The notes beneath the pieces are model-generated. The model was not told the DNA's origin, made no database searches, and saw only the letters and a list, made by a program, of their open reading frames with translations. A program made the translations under genes and the position numbers. This document shows, piece by piece, positions 29,857-37,744 of a stretch of 54,854 nucleotides of DNA (position 1 is its first letter; each line of letters begins with the position of its first letter). Location: the IMG/VR virus record IMGVR_UViG_3300048066_000293, positions 1-54,854 of that record. One strand, 5' to 3'. The DNA is from a virus.

Positions 29857-30252
29857 ATGCGCTTTATAATACATACTCTAGTTGACATAACAGAAACCAA
29901 TAGTCGTCGCGGCGAAGATCTAATAAAGCATAGACAACAACAGAACTATCTTACAGTTATGCAAACTATTGGATTGAGGGTTAACCCAACATATGTTATG
30001 CCACCGGAAACTATTAAAGAAATACCTTCTAAATTAGGACTAGGCAAAGTATATAAAACAAAACAAACTGTATGGAAATATACGTTTGATGTAGAGTATG
30101 AAGCAGCATTAGATATAGAAACACTTGAAAACGACTTTGATCTAATACCTATTATTGGAGGATTACAAGAAAGTGTTGTTTTAGAAATACCTCATTTTAT
30201 TACCAAAAATCCTGACAAAAACAATATTAATTTTATTATATCGGATAAATAA
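29857..30252 (+). CDS. Conserved hypothetical protein of marine T4-like phages, 131 aa
   Basis: The N-terminus MRFIIHTLVDITETNSRRGED followed by HRQQQNYLTVMQTIGLRVNP resembles a protein conserved in marine T4-like phages (from memory); its function is unknown. Mixed alpha/beta, no membrane segment. Confidence 0.7.
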   Translation: MRFIIHTLVDITETNSRRGEDLIKHRQQQNYLTVMQTIGLRVNPTYVMPPETIKEIPSKLGLGKVYKTKQTVWKYTFDVEYEAALDIETLENDFDLIPIIGGLQESVVLEIPHFITKNPDKNNINFIISDK

Positions 30253-30350
30253 AACTGTAACAGAAATAATAATACACTTTTTAGGCATTCAAACTAACAC
30301 ATTATAAAAGGCCAACTACGAGTTTACTTTAACCATACATGGAGTTATGA

Positions 30351-30590
30351 ATGCCAACAGCACCGACAACAGATTTAGAAAAAACAAGCCTTGAAGCACA
30401 CGTTGATCTGTGCGCCTTACGTTACGCTAACCTCGACAACCGACTATCTACAGTCGAAGGTACCCTCAAAGAAATACATCAAGACATCAAAGTTGGACAA
30501 ACATCAGTTACTAAAGTACTAGTAGGTACAGCAGGAACAGTTGTTGCAGGATTACTATCCACAGTAGTTGTCATATTAATGAAATTCTAA
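30351..30590 (+). CDS. XhlA-like or holin-like membrane protein, 79 aa
   Basis: ATG at 30351 after GGAG (6-base gap). A coiled coil (LDNRLSTVEGTLKEIHQDI) is followed by one C-terminal membrane segment (VLVGTAGTVVAGLLSTVVVILM) and a short KF tail. This layout is that of XhlA-like cell-lysis or holin-associated proteins. Assignment is by topology only. Confidence 0.6.
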   Translation: MPTAPTTDLEKTSLEAHVDLCALRYANLDNRLSTVEGTLKEIHQDIKVGQTSVTKVLVGTAGTVVAGLLSTVVVILMKF

Positions 30591-30601
30591 TCCGCTCACG
30601 A

Positions 30602-30607
30602 TAAATA
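30602..30607 (+). promoter_or_regulatory. Late promoter core TAAATA, leaderless position
   Basis: TAAATA is 5 bases before the ATG at 30613, no Shine-Dalgarno site. Confidence 0.65.
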
Positions 30608-30612
30608 ACTAT

Positions 30613-30909
30613 ATGTTATTACGTGAGTTTTTTATTGATCAAAATGAACAGGACCTCGATGAAGGTCAAACTTGGGCACGTTCTGGAAAGAAGGTAGTTC
30701 GCAAGTACCGTTGTACTGGCGGCCCACGCAAGAATCGAATTGTATCAAAAATGGCACAATGTTTTGCTGCTCCTGACATAAAGAAAAGAATGACTCTTAA
30801 AAAGACTAAAGCAAGACTAGGCGGAAGAATGGCACGTAAAGCACGTAAAACAAAACGTATTAATCCAGCAAGTAAAAGAGTACAAGCTCTAAATAAAAGG
30901 AGACGCTAA
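30613..30909 (+). CDS. Small basic protein, first of a tandem pair, 98 aa
   Basis: Highly basic. The core VRKYRCTGGPRKNRIVSKMA with Cys pairs is repeated in the next gene. The C-terminal half is almost all Lys, Arg and Ala. It probably binds nucleic acid or is packaged with DNA. Leaderless TAAATA spacing; its stop overlaps the next start (TAATG). Confidence 0.7.
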   Translation: MLLREFFIDQNEQDLDEGQTWARSGKKVVRKYRCTGGPRKNRIVSKMAQCFAAPDIKKRMTLKKTKARLGGRMARKARKTKRINPASKRVQALNKRRR

Positions 30910-31253
30910 TGCAACTCCGAGAGCTCTTTATTGAAGTGGATGAAGGTGTCGCTACAGTATTTGGCCACGGGTCAAAGAAGACGCCTAAAAGTGGAACAGG
31001 TCATACGTCACGCAAGTACCGTTGTACTAGTGGTCCACGCAAAGGTAGGGTTGTTGCTAAGGCAGCAACCTGCAATGCTCCAATGAATGTTAAGAAGAGC
31101 AATCAATTAAAGAAAACACGTAGATCAAAAGCATCTACTATAGATGTTAAACGTAGTAGAACAACTAGAACAAGTCCTACTACAAATAAATTGAAAAGAT
31201 TAAATACAGGTAGACGTAGGATTAAACCTAGGAAGCGTAGAGGTGCAAGATGA
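30909..31253 (+). CDS. Small basic protein, second of a tandem pair, 114 aa
   Basis: Paralogue of the previous gene: SRKYRCTSGPRKGRVVAKAA aligns with the core of the first copy, and both start with a hydrophobic ML/MQLRE(F/L)FI block. Strongly basic (RRRIKPRKRRGAR). Overlaps the next gene by ATGA. Confidence 0.7.
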   Translation: MQLRELFIEVDEGVATVFGHGSKKTPKSGTGHTSRKYRCTSGPRKGRVVAKAATCNAPMNVKKSNQLKKTRRSKASTIDVKRSRTTRTSPTTNKLKRLNTGRRRIKPRKRRGAR

Positions 31254-31504
31254 GAGTAGATGAACTAGTAGGAACTCCAGCAGATCAACAAGGTGCCTCA
31301 GGCGTATCAGGAGGGCAAATGAAACAACAAATGTCAAAAATGAATGCCCAACAAGCAGGCGTAGACAATACTATAGGGCAACCTGATCCAAACTCACCAG
31401 AAGCTAGAAAAGCTGCACAACAACAAAAGAAACAAATTCAAGCACAAATTAAAGCAACACAACAACAGTTGAAACAATTACAATCACAGTTACGAACATT
31501 ATGA
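31250..31504 (+). CDS. Small Gln-rich coiled-coil protein, 84 aa
   Basis: Starts MRVDELVG. The C-terminal half is a Gln/Lys-rich helix (AAQQQKKQIQAQIKATQQQL). Probably a virion or scaffold-associated protein. It overlaps both neighbours by 4 bases. Confidence 0.65.
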   Translation: MRVDELVGTPADQQGASGVSGGQMKQQMSKMNAQQAGVDNTIGQPDPNSPEARKAAQQQKKQIQAQIKATQQQLKQLQSQLRTL

Positions 31505-31716
31505 AGTTAAATGAACTTATAAAAACCTTTGATGTTAAAGTTTACATGACTAATGAAGAACGTGAACTTTTGGAAGCATTAGACGACAGTCGGCCTCGAC
31601 CCCTAACGTCTTTTCCAGAACGCGAGCAAGTCATAATTAATAATCTCATTCGTAAAAGTGTAATAAGTAAAGTTCTATACAACGGATCTGTTATGGTGTT
31701 GCCAAATGTACTCTGA
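31501..31716 (+). CDS. Hypothetical protein, 71 aa
   Basis: Start overlaps the previous stop (ATGA). Helical with charged blocks (NEERELLEALDDSRPRPL). No family recognised. It overlaps the next gene by 11 bases. Confidence 0.65.
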   Translation: MKLNELIKTFDVKVYMTNEERELLEALDDSRPRPLTSFPEREQVIINNLIRKSVISKVLYNGSVMVLPNVL

Positions 31717-32128
31717 AAAAATAATAAAAGATTTAGATGAGATTGTAAACAAGGGTCTCGAAGACGTTGCCATTCCTTATGCAAAAGGAAATAGTATAAG
31801 AATTAAACACATCGTAATTCGCAAGAGTCGCAATGGGTATTTGATATATAATGCAAAGGATAACGTACAAGTTACACGCACAGTATTTAAATCTACAGCA
31901 ATTGCAATAGCAAAGAACCTTGCAAGTAACAACGATGTACTTGATAAAGTTATAAAGATTGATAATGATATGGCAAAACATTATAATGATGCGGTATTTT
32001 TTAAACATATTATAAAAACAAGCAAAGATCAGTCTAAAATACAAATAAGAGAGAACAGATTAGACATTGCACTTGAAGAATCTTCAAAACTAAGAAACAG
32101 TTTAGATAGATTTATTTTTGGACAATGA
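31706..32128 (+). CDS. Hypothetical protein, 140 aa
   Basis: Lys-rich, helical C-terminal half (LDIALEESSKLRNSLDRF) after a mixed N-terminus with IKHIVIRKSRNGYLIYNA. No family recognised. Same operon as the basic pair. Confidence 0.7.
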   Translation: MYSEKIIKDLDEIVNKGLEDVAIPYAKGNSIRIKHIVIRKSRNGYLIYNAKDNVQVTRTVFKSTAIAIAKNLASNNDVLDKVIKIDNDMAKHYNDAVFFKHIIKTSKDQSKIQIRENRLDIALEESSKLRNSLDRFIFGQ

Positions 32129-32134
32129 TAAATA
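32129..32134 (+). promoter_or_regulatory. Late promoter core TAAATA
   Basis: TAAATA immediately after the stop of the previous gene, 34 bases before the ATG at 32169. Confidence 0.55.
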
Positions 32135-32168
32135 TAAGTATATAAAACATTCATCTAGGAAAGAATCA

Positions 32169-32912
32169 ATGAACATTAGAGAATTTAGCAAACCAGTAAC
32201 ATCAAAGACACTCAACGAGAGTCTTGCACAACGCTTTGGCACAAAGATTGATGTCGAGCAGTTTACAACTGAGCAACTACAAGATGCTCGTAATAAAATA
32301 AGAACAACGCTTAGTCAAGTAGAAACTACTGAAAGCTATGACGGCGTTCAGACAAATGAGTATTCAAAAAACAAATTATTCCTAGATGTTTTAAATGCTG
32401 CACTTTCTGAACGTGACGATGTTGCTGTTGCAATTGACGAAGCAATTGAATCTCTTAACGAAGGTGAAGAAGATAAAGCAGAGCTTGTTATGGCAGCAAA
32501 AGATATGGTCGACCGTGTTACTGGTTGGATGGAAGACACAGCTGAAATGCAAACTGAATCAATGTTAGAATTAGCAGATGCTATCCGTGATGAAATGGGT
32601 AGTGAAGCAAGTGAAACATTTACTTCTACAGTTAAGCCTGCGCTTGAAGCAATGTATGCAGCAATGGAAAGCACACGAGGTTCATTAACATCAGGTGTTG
32701 GTCAACTAACAGGCGAAGCTGAGCCAATGGACACAATGGGTGCAGATGATATGGACATGGATATGGACATGGAGCCAACTGACGACATGGACGCTCCTGC
32801 AGATGACATGGACATGGACGACGAATTTGGTGCAGCAGATCCAGCAGCTGGCGGCGAAGAAGAAGCTGGCAGAGAAAAGCGTGAGAGCGTAGACCATTCA
32901 AAAAAAAAGTAA
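32169..32912 (+). CDS. Virion core/scaffold-like protein with acidic tail, 247 aa
   Basis: I chose the ATG at 32169 after AGGAAAG; the open frame extends upstream to 32118. The N-terminus MNIREFSKPVTSKTLNESL is a pattern shared by virion proteins of marine T4-like phages (from memory). The C-terminal 60 residues are Met/Asp/Gly-rich (DMDMDMDMEP). The gene ends in A9 followed by GTAA: SKKK-stop. Within A9 lies A AAA AAG, the slippery site of E. coli dnaX; a -1 shift would fuse the following 107 codons (32909-33232). Confidence 0.75.
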   Translation: MNIREFSKPVTSKTLNESLAQRFGTKIDVEQFTTEQLQDARNKIRTTLSQVETTESYDGVQTNEYSKNKLFLDVLNAALSERDDVAVAIDEAIESLNEGEEDKAELVMAAKDMVDRVTGWMEDTAEMQTESMLELADAIRDEMGSEASETFTSTVKPALEAMYAAMESTRGSLTSGVGQLTGEAEPMDTMGADDMDMDMDMEPTDDMDAPADDMDMDDEFGAADPAAGGEEEAGREKRESVDHSKKK

Positions 32913-33232
32913 ATGAAGGTGTAGATTCAGACTACATTTATCGTTTATTACGTCAACAAAAAGCGGCCGGAGTGGCCGCTTTATCTATGATTAAACTAGA
33001 CAAATTTATGCAGAATCAAGGACGCGGCAGCTTTGACTATGAAACGTTCAAAGCAGCATATGATTCTGATCCAAGACTACAACAACTAGTAACTAACTTT
33101 GATCAAGAAAAGATTGAGTTTAAACAAAGTGAAGTTGATGATGTTGCAGGAGCAGTGCCAGGCAATCCAGGACGTCCAAGCGACACAGTGGGAAATATGG
33201 CCAAAAATGCGGTTGACTTAACAGATCTTTGA
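32909..33232 (+). CDS. C-terminal extension reached by -1 frameshift, or separate small gene
   Basis: The frame is open from the A9 run through to TGA at 33232. The part before the first in-frame ATG (32987) and the GTG (32972) encodes a protein-like SDYIYRLLRQQKAAGVAA, and none of these starts has a good ribosome-binding site. So the segment is best read as the -1 frame tail of the 247-residue protein, giving a total of about 354 aa. A homopolymer error in the assembly would give the same picture. A hairpin AAGCGGCC/GGCCGCTT lies at 32961-32981. Confidence 0.6.
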   Translation, partial: VNEGVDSDYIYRLLRQQKAAGVAALSMIKLDKFMQNQGRGSFDYETFKAAYDSDPRLQQLVTNFDQEKIEFKQSEVDDVAGAVPGNPGRPSDTVGNMAKNAVDLTDL

Positions 33233-33247
33233 TGTTATACTTGTTGT

Positions 33248-33931
33248 ATGAGCTTAATTATAGAGAAGTACAAATACGAACGACTAAAACGTGTTGAAGT
33301 AGATGGCAAGCGCCGTTATGCAGCACCAGGTCACCCTCCAGTAGCAAGTGTTACAACTATCCTCAGCGGAACCAAAGACATGAGTCATCTCATTGCTTGG
33401 AAGAAGCGTGTAGGTGAAAAGAAAGCACAAGAGATTGTTACTGAAGCAAGTGGCGTTGGTACACGTATGCACAAGTATCTTGAAGACTATGTTGATAATG
33501 GTGTATGGACAGAAAGCGCAGGCAGCAATCCATATGCACAGCAAGCATATGAAATGGCATGTGTTATACGTGACGAAGCTATGGGCGATGTAGATGAAAT
33601 CTGGGGCAGTGAAGTTCCACTTTATGTTCCTGGTATCTTTGCAGGCACAACTGACTTGGTAGGACAATACAAAGGCAATCCTTGTATTATGGACTTCAAG
33701 CAAACTAACAAGCCTAAGAAGCCTGAATGGGTAGAAGATTATTATCTACAACTTACAGCCTATGCACTAGGACACAACGAAGTACACGGCACAGATATAC
33801 GTGAAGGACATATCTTCATGTGCAGCCGAGACTTACAGTACCAACAGTTTGATCTATGGCCAGACGAGTTCGCAGAGTGGGAACAAGAATGGTGGAATAG
33901 ATGCAGACAGTATTATGAGAAACACGGATAA
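33248..33931 (+). CDS. PD-(D/E)XK family nuclease (RecB/Cas4-like), 227 aa
   Basis: The pattern GVGTRMHKYLEDYV (about residues 72-85), then FAGTTDLVG (Asp near 137), IMDFKQT (D-x-K, about 148-154), and QLTAYALGHN (Q motif, about 172-181) is the RecB/Cas4-type PD-(D/E)XK nuclease core. Marine T4-like phages carry such exonucleases for DNA processing. It needs divalent metal. No Cys cluster of Cas4 is visible. Confidence 0.85.
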   Translation: MSLIIEKYKYERLKRVEVDGKRRYAAPGHPPVASVTTILSGTKDMSHLIAWKKRVGEKKAQEIVTEASGVGTRMHKYLEDYVDNGVWTESAGSNPYAQQAYEMACVIRDEAMGDVDEIWGSEVPLYVPGIFAGTTDLVGQYKGNPCIMDFKQTNKPKKPEWVEDYYLQLTAYALGHNEVHGTDIREGHIFMCSRDLQYQQFDLWPDEFAEWEQEWWNRCRQYYEKHG

Positions 33932-33939
33932 TTAATCCC

Positions 33940-33945
33940 TAAATA
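33940..33945 (+). promoter_or_regulatory. Late promoter core TAAATA
   Basis: TAAATA, 64 bases before the ATG at 34010, which has AAGGAG. Confidence 0.5.
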
Positions 33946-34009
33946 GAAAAATACAGCAGACTTACGGTGGTATCATGTGCTGTGACATAAGCAAGTCAAG
34001 GAGTCTGCT

Positions 34010-35608
34010 ATGTTTATTGATATCTGTAACGCCCTTTTCCTCTACGGAGTTTTATCATCTTGGTGCAGTGTTGAACCTCCAACACATCCAGAGCAAGGTA
34101 CTGTCCTTGGCACATCTTGTAACGGCACAACTTTAGTAGAAGAGATTGCCGACGGTGTAGGCGGCAGCACAACAATGTTATACTTAGAGTCAGAACAATG
34201 TGGTTATATGCCGCCTGTTCCAGAAGCAGGCACACTGCTACGCGAAGGTTGTTCTAAAAGTTATCCTGGTGTCAAATGGTTCCAATATGCTGATGGCGAA
34301 GGCGGAACATATTCTGAAAAGGATAGCCAGTCTGTAGAGTGTGGATGGGAACCGCCAACACTAGTGTTAGAGTTAGAGAAAGCAGAGGGTGACAGGTTTA
34401 AACCTGCTGTGATAAACGTAATCTACACAGACTTTTTAGGACGTGAAGAGCCGTGGGGTATGGTTCATGCTTCAACAACACTAGGACACATAGAACGCAG
34501 AGGCAATGACATACTAGTCTATGGTGCTGGACAAACAGGAGAAGGTATTGTTACAGTTGGACGTGAGGAAATACAGTTTACTATTTTAGAAGAACCTAGA
34601 TGTGGTAAAGCCAGCACTGGCTATGCACCAGATTGTCAAGGCTATGCCTACAGTGGGCCTACACAAGGATATATCTATTATGGCGAAGATGACGATCAAA
34701 TTGTAGAATGGGAACTTGCATACTTTATTTACGATAGCGAGGAATCTTCAGATGAGAATTATCATCAATCACACATTACAGAACTGTTTGAAAAAGGATC
34801 AGCAGAATGGGACAAAGTTCAAAAAACTGTAAACACCTATAACGAAGCGTATGAAAGATCGGGTATACACATACGTTATGTACTCAAGGAAGGCAACGTA
34901 GGCCGTATGCACTATCATGGTAGTGGAGGTCTCAAATCTATTGTTCGAACTCAAACTAATGCAGACGTTGGTATAGGTGTAGGATCTGTATGCCCGAATA
35001 CGTGCGGATGTGCATATGTGAACAGATATTTTCAGGAAAACTCTAACGTAGCTCCTGTGGGTTTATCTAGATGTGGTGCATACACTGACCTACATGAAAT
35101 AGGACACTCAGTAGGATTAGCACATGGTCCTGAGAATCGTGCTTACGCAAACAGTGGATACATTTGGAGTGAGTTTGGTCATGGATGGGAATCGCTGTGT
35201 GGTAGAAGTTTTCCAGATATAATGTCATACGATTCAGGTGAAAGAGGACATCACAATTCTAAACTTACTTGTGGTGAGATGTACGGTGATCTTATACGAG
35301 GAAATGATCCTAGATCATGGGCGCCTTGGGACGATCCAGCAGGATATCGTGACTATGCTGATGCAGCCTATCATCTTAACCGTGTAAGATATGATGTAAG
35401 TCTTATTAACTGCGAGGATAGTAAGTGTGATAATGCACCAAGAGGCAAATTAGAAGAACAAGACTACTACATAGAAGGTGTAGGTGAGCCTCTAGAAATT
35501 ATAGAAGATTATACATATGACTTTGAAGACGGTGAACAACTACAACGGAAAGAACTACAAAGGATAAAAGGTTTTGATCGTTTAAGACAACGCAGACAAC
35601 TTCCTTAA
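34010..35608 (+). CDS. Zinc metalloprotease (metzincin-like) with N-terminal repeats, 532 aa
   Basis: HEIGHSVGLAH (about residues 363-373) is the HExxHxxGxxH zinc motif of metzincins. A Met-turn candidate IMSYD follows about 35 residues later. Before it lie two Cys-bearing N-terminal repeats (VLGTSCNGTTLVEEIADGVGG... and LLREGCSKSYPG...YADGEGG, each ending ECGW/QCGY-PP), a repeat also used in other phage tail proteins. The first 20 residues are hydrophobic and could be a signal or anchor. It probably cleaves host surface or tail proteins. AAGGAG ribosome-binding site. Confidence 0.8.
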   Translation: MFIDICNALFLYGVLSSWCSVEPPTHPEQGTVLGTSCNGTTLVEEIADGVGGSTTMLYLESEQCGYMPPVPEAGTLLREGCSKSYPGVKWFQYADGEGGTYSEKDSQSVECGWEPPTLVLELEKAEGDRFKPAVINVIYTDFLGREEPWGMVHASTTLGHIERRGNDILVYGAGQTGEGIVTVGREEIQFTILEEPRCGKASTGYAPDCQGYAYSGPTQGYIYYGEDDDQIVEWELAYFIYDSEESSDENYHQSHITELFEKGSAEWDKVQKTVNTYNEAYERSGIHIRYVLKEGNVGRMHYHGSGGLKSIVRTQTNADVGIGVGSVCPNTCGCAYVNRYFQENSNVAPVGLSRCGAYTDLHEIGHSVGLAHGPENRAYANSGYIWSEFGHGWESLCGRSFPDIMSYDSGERGHHNSKLTCGEMYGDLIRGNDPRSWAPWDDPAGYRDYADAAYHLNRVRYDVSLINCEDSKCDNAPRGKLEEQDYYIEGVGEPLEIIEDYTYDFEDGEQLQRKELQRIKGFDRLRQRRQLP

Positions 35609-35613
35609 TTGAA

Positions 35614-35619
35614 TAAATA
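35614..35619 (+). promoter_or_regulatory. Late promoter core TAAATA
   Basis: TAAATA, 28 bases before the GTG of the tail-spike gene, which has TAGGAG. Confidence 0.55.
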
Positions 35620-35647
35620 CATATAATTACAATGTAGGAGACACTCA

Positions 35648-37279
35648 GTGGCTGTTGTTCAAATATCAAGAATACAAGTTCGTAGAGGACAAAAGAATCA
35701 AGGTACAGGTTTACCGCAATTAGCAAGCGGCGAACTTGGATGGGCTGTTGATACACAAGAACTGTTTATTGGAAATGGTGCAGTATCAGAAGGCTCGCCA
35801 TATGTAGGCAACACAAAACTGCTAAGTGAGCATGATAACTTATTCGAGTTTGCAAACACATATACGTATAGAAAAGATTTAAATATTACGACAGGCACAT
35901 CTACTAACGCACCTGTATTAAGAACTCTGCAAGCTAGATTAGATGATAGAGTAAGCATACGTTCTTTTGGAGCTTCGGGTGACGGATCAGATCAAACAAC
36001 ATCTCTTCAACGAGCAATTGATCAGTTATTTTTAAATCCATCAAACAAAGGCACTTCGCAGTCTAGAGTAGTTTTGCATATTGAAGCAGGCACGTATACA
36101 CTATCTGATTCATTACACTTACCCCCGTACTGTACTATACAAGGTGCAGGCGCTGATAAAACAATCTTTATATCAGGTGCATTTCCAGCATTTAAAACAG
36201 TAAACGATACAAGTATTCCGGGCACTCCTGCACCTGATTCAACTAGTACAACACTAAATCAAGCAAGAAATATTACATTAGACGGTTTAAGTATTCAATC
36301 AACAGCAGGCGCAGGACTTGCGTTACAAAGTTGTGTTGACAGTGTCTTTAGTAACATAAAAATTACTGGTTCATATAGTTTAGGTGATGCAGTAGATGGC
36401 ACAGTAAACGGAATTGAACTAACAGCTCTTAGCACAACAGTTAATACAAAAAGGAATACATTTACTAATGTTAATGTTGAAGGCTTTGTAACAGCAGTTA
36501 AATCTAATAATGATATTATCGATAACGTTTGGCAAAACTGTGAGTTTAAAACATTGTGGCAAGGTTTTGCATTTGGACTCGATACTATATTAGGTGTTGA
36601 CGGACAATTAACAGGACCAATCAATAACTTAATTACAAAATGTAAATTTGATAGCATCTACCAATCTGCAATTAAAATTGTTGCTGGCAAGGAGAATCAA
36701 AGTCTTAACAATAAATTTTATAGAGTTGGTAATGAAGCAGGCACAGATATTAACATAACTCATCCTGTCATTGATTTTACTAATTCGTATAACTCCTCAA
36801 AAGGAGATTGGTTCGAACGAACAGACATCTTAGCTAATAACCGTACACCGGCTTGGGCACAAGATGATACATATGTAGAGTGGACAACGATGCAATATGT
36901 ACCAGAAGTAAAAGGTCCAGTTATTACTGACCTAGACTACACACATCAACTGTCAATCGGGCAGTTTAATGAGTTTACAAAATTATTTAAGCTACCTGCT
37001 GAAGGAATTCGTGCATTAGAGGTTGACTATTTGTATAAATCTGCTATAATACAAGCATACCGTTCGGGAAAGATGACTATTATTGTTGATCCTGTAAATG
37101 ACACGTACAATTTGTCCGATGATTTTGATTTTACAGGAACAGAAAGCGAAGCTGATAATTTGTCATTCGATGCTGAATATACTGTAGACGATGGAACAGC
37201 TACTATATCAATTAAGGCAAGAAACACTACGCCTAGTGATGTTGGAGAGTTTCATTATAAATTAAAAACAAAAGCATGA
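35648..37279 (+). CDS. Tail spike/fibre with pectate-lyase-fold domain, 543 aa
   Basis: GTG start after TAGGAG. The N-terminus VQISRIQVRRGQKNQGTGLP and then LASGELGWAVDTQELFIGNG is the usual fibre attachment module of marine T4-like phages. A beta-helix of pectate-lyase type follows: VSIRSFGASGDGSDQTTSLQ, IEAGTYTLSDSLHLPPYCTI and ITLDGLSIQS (about residues 100-340). The C-terminal part is beta-rich. It probably binds or degrades a host surface sugar. Confidence 0.85.
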   Translation: MAVVQISRIQVRRGQKNQGTGLPQLASGELGWAVDTQELFIGNGAVSEGSPYVGNTKLLSEHDNLFEFANTYTYRKDLNITTGTSTNAPVLRTLQARLDDRVSIRSFGASGDGSDQTTSLQRAIDQLFLNPSNKGTSQSRVVLHIEAGTYTLSDSLHLPPYCTIQGAGADKTIFISGAFPAFKTVNDTSIPGTPAPDSTSTTLNQARNITLDGLSIQSTAGAGLALQSCVDSVFSNIKITGSYSLGDAVDGTVNGIELTALSTTVNTKRNTFTNVNVEGFVTAVKSNNDIIDNVWQNCEFKTLWQGFAFGLDTILGVDGQLTGPINNLITKCKFDSIYQSAIKIVAGKENQSLNNKFYRVGNEAGTDINITHPVIDFTNSYNSSKGDWFERTDILANNRTPAWAQDDTYVEWTTMQYVPEVKGPVITDLDYTHQLSIGQFNEFTKLFKLPAEGIRALEVDYLYKSAIIQAYRSGKMTIIVDPVNDTYNLSDDFDFTGTESEADNLSFDAEYTVDDGTATISIKARNTTPSDVGEFHYKLKTKA

Positions 37280-37292
37280 TGTGTAAAAATTA

Positions 37293-37718
37293 ATGTTTGA
37301 CAAAAAATTTGAAGATAGAATGTCTCTCTGGCGTGAGTTTAGAGATATGTTAGAAATTTGCGAAGACCCTATACAAACCGCAATCGACTTCTATAATCAA
37401 GCACCATTAACTACACTTGCAATTGATCCATATACACAAAGTACATGGCCTGATCCTTGGCAACTATTAGAGGAAAATGTCTATTGTAAATTTGTAAAAA
37501 TCCTTGCAATATGTTACTCTTTACAGTTAACAGATCGTTTATCTACCTCGAATTTTGAGATAAACATAACACGCGACAACAAAAACTCAGACACTCATTA
37601 CCTACTAATGATAGATAATTTTGTTGTTGGATTCAACGGAGATTCCTATGTTCATAGAAAAGACTTACCACAAACCGTCTACTCTGAACTTGAATATAAG
37701 ATGCCTCCACTTCACTAA
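37293..37718 (+). CDS. Hypothetical phage protein, 141 aa
   Basis: ATG at 37293, 13 bases after the previous stop, no clear ribosome-binding site. Trp- and Tyr-rich (YTQSTWPDPWQLLEEN; NTHYL-type core). Similar uncharacterised proteins follow fibres in marine T4-like phages; function unknown. Confidence 0.7.
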   Translation: MFDKKFEDRMSLWREFRDMLEICEDPIQTAIDFYNQAPLTTLAIDPYTQSTWPDPWQLLEENVYCKFVKILAICYSLQLTDRLSTSNFEINITRDNKNSDTHYLLMIDNFVVGFNGDSYVHRKDLPQTVYSELEYKMPPLH

Positions 37719-37721
37719 ATA
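37716..37721 (+). promoter_or_regulatory. Late promoter core TAAATA before nrdA
   Basis: TAAATA, 23 bases before the nrdA ATG, with GAGGAAA between. This class of promoter is late, although nrd genes are usually early or middle. Confidence 0.5.
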
Positions 37722-37744
37722 TCAAATAACAAAGAGGAAAAGAA

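Noticed and set aside
33248-33931. PD-(D/E)XK nuclease as Cas4
   Set aside because: It lacks the four-Cys Fe-S cluster of Cas4, and no CRISPR context exists.
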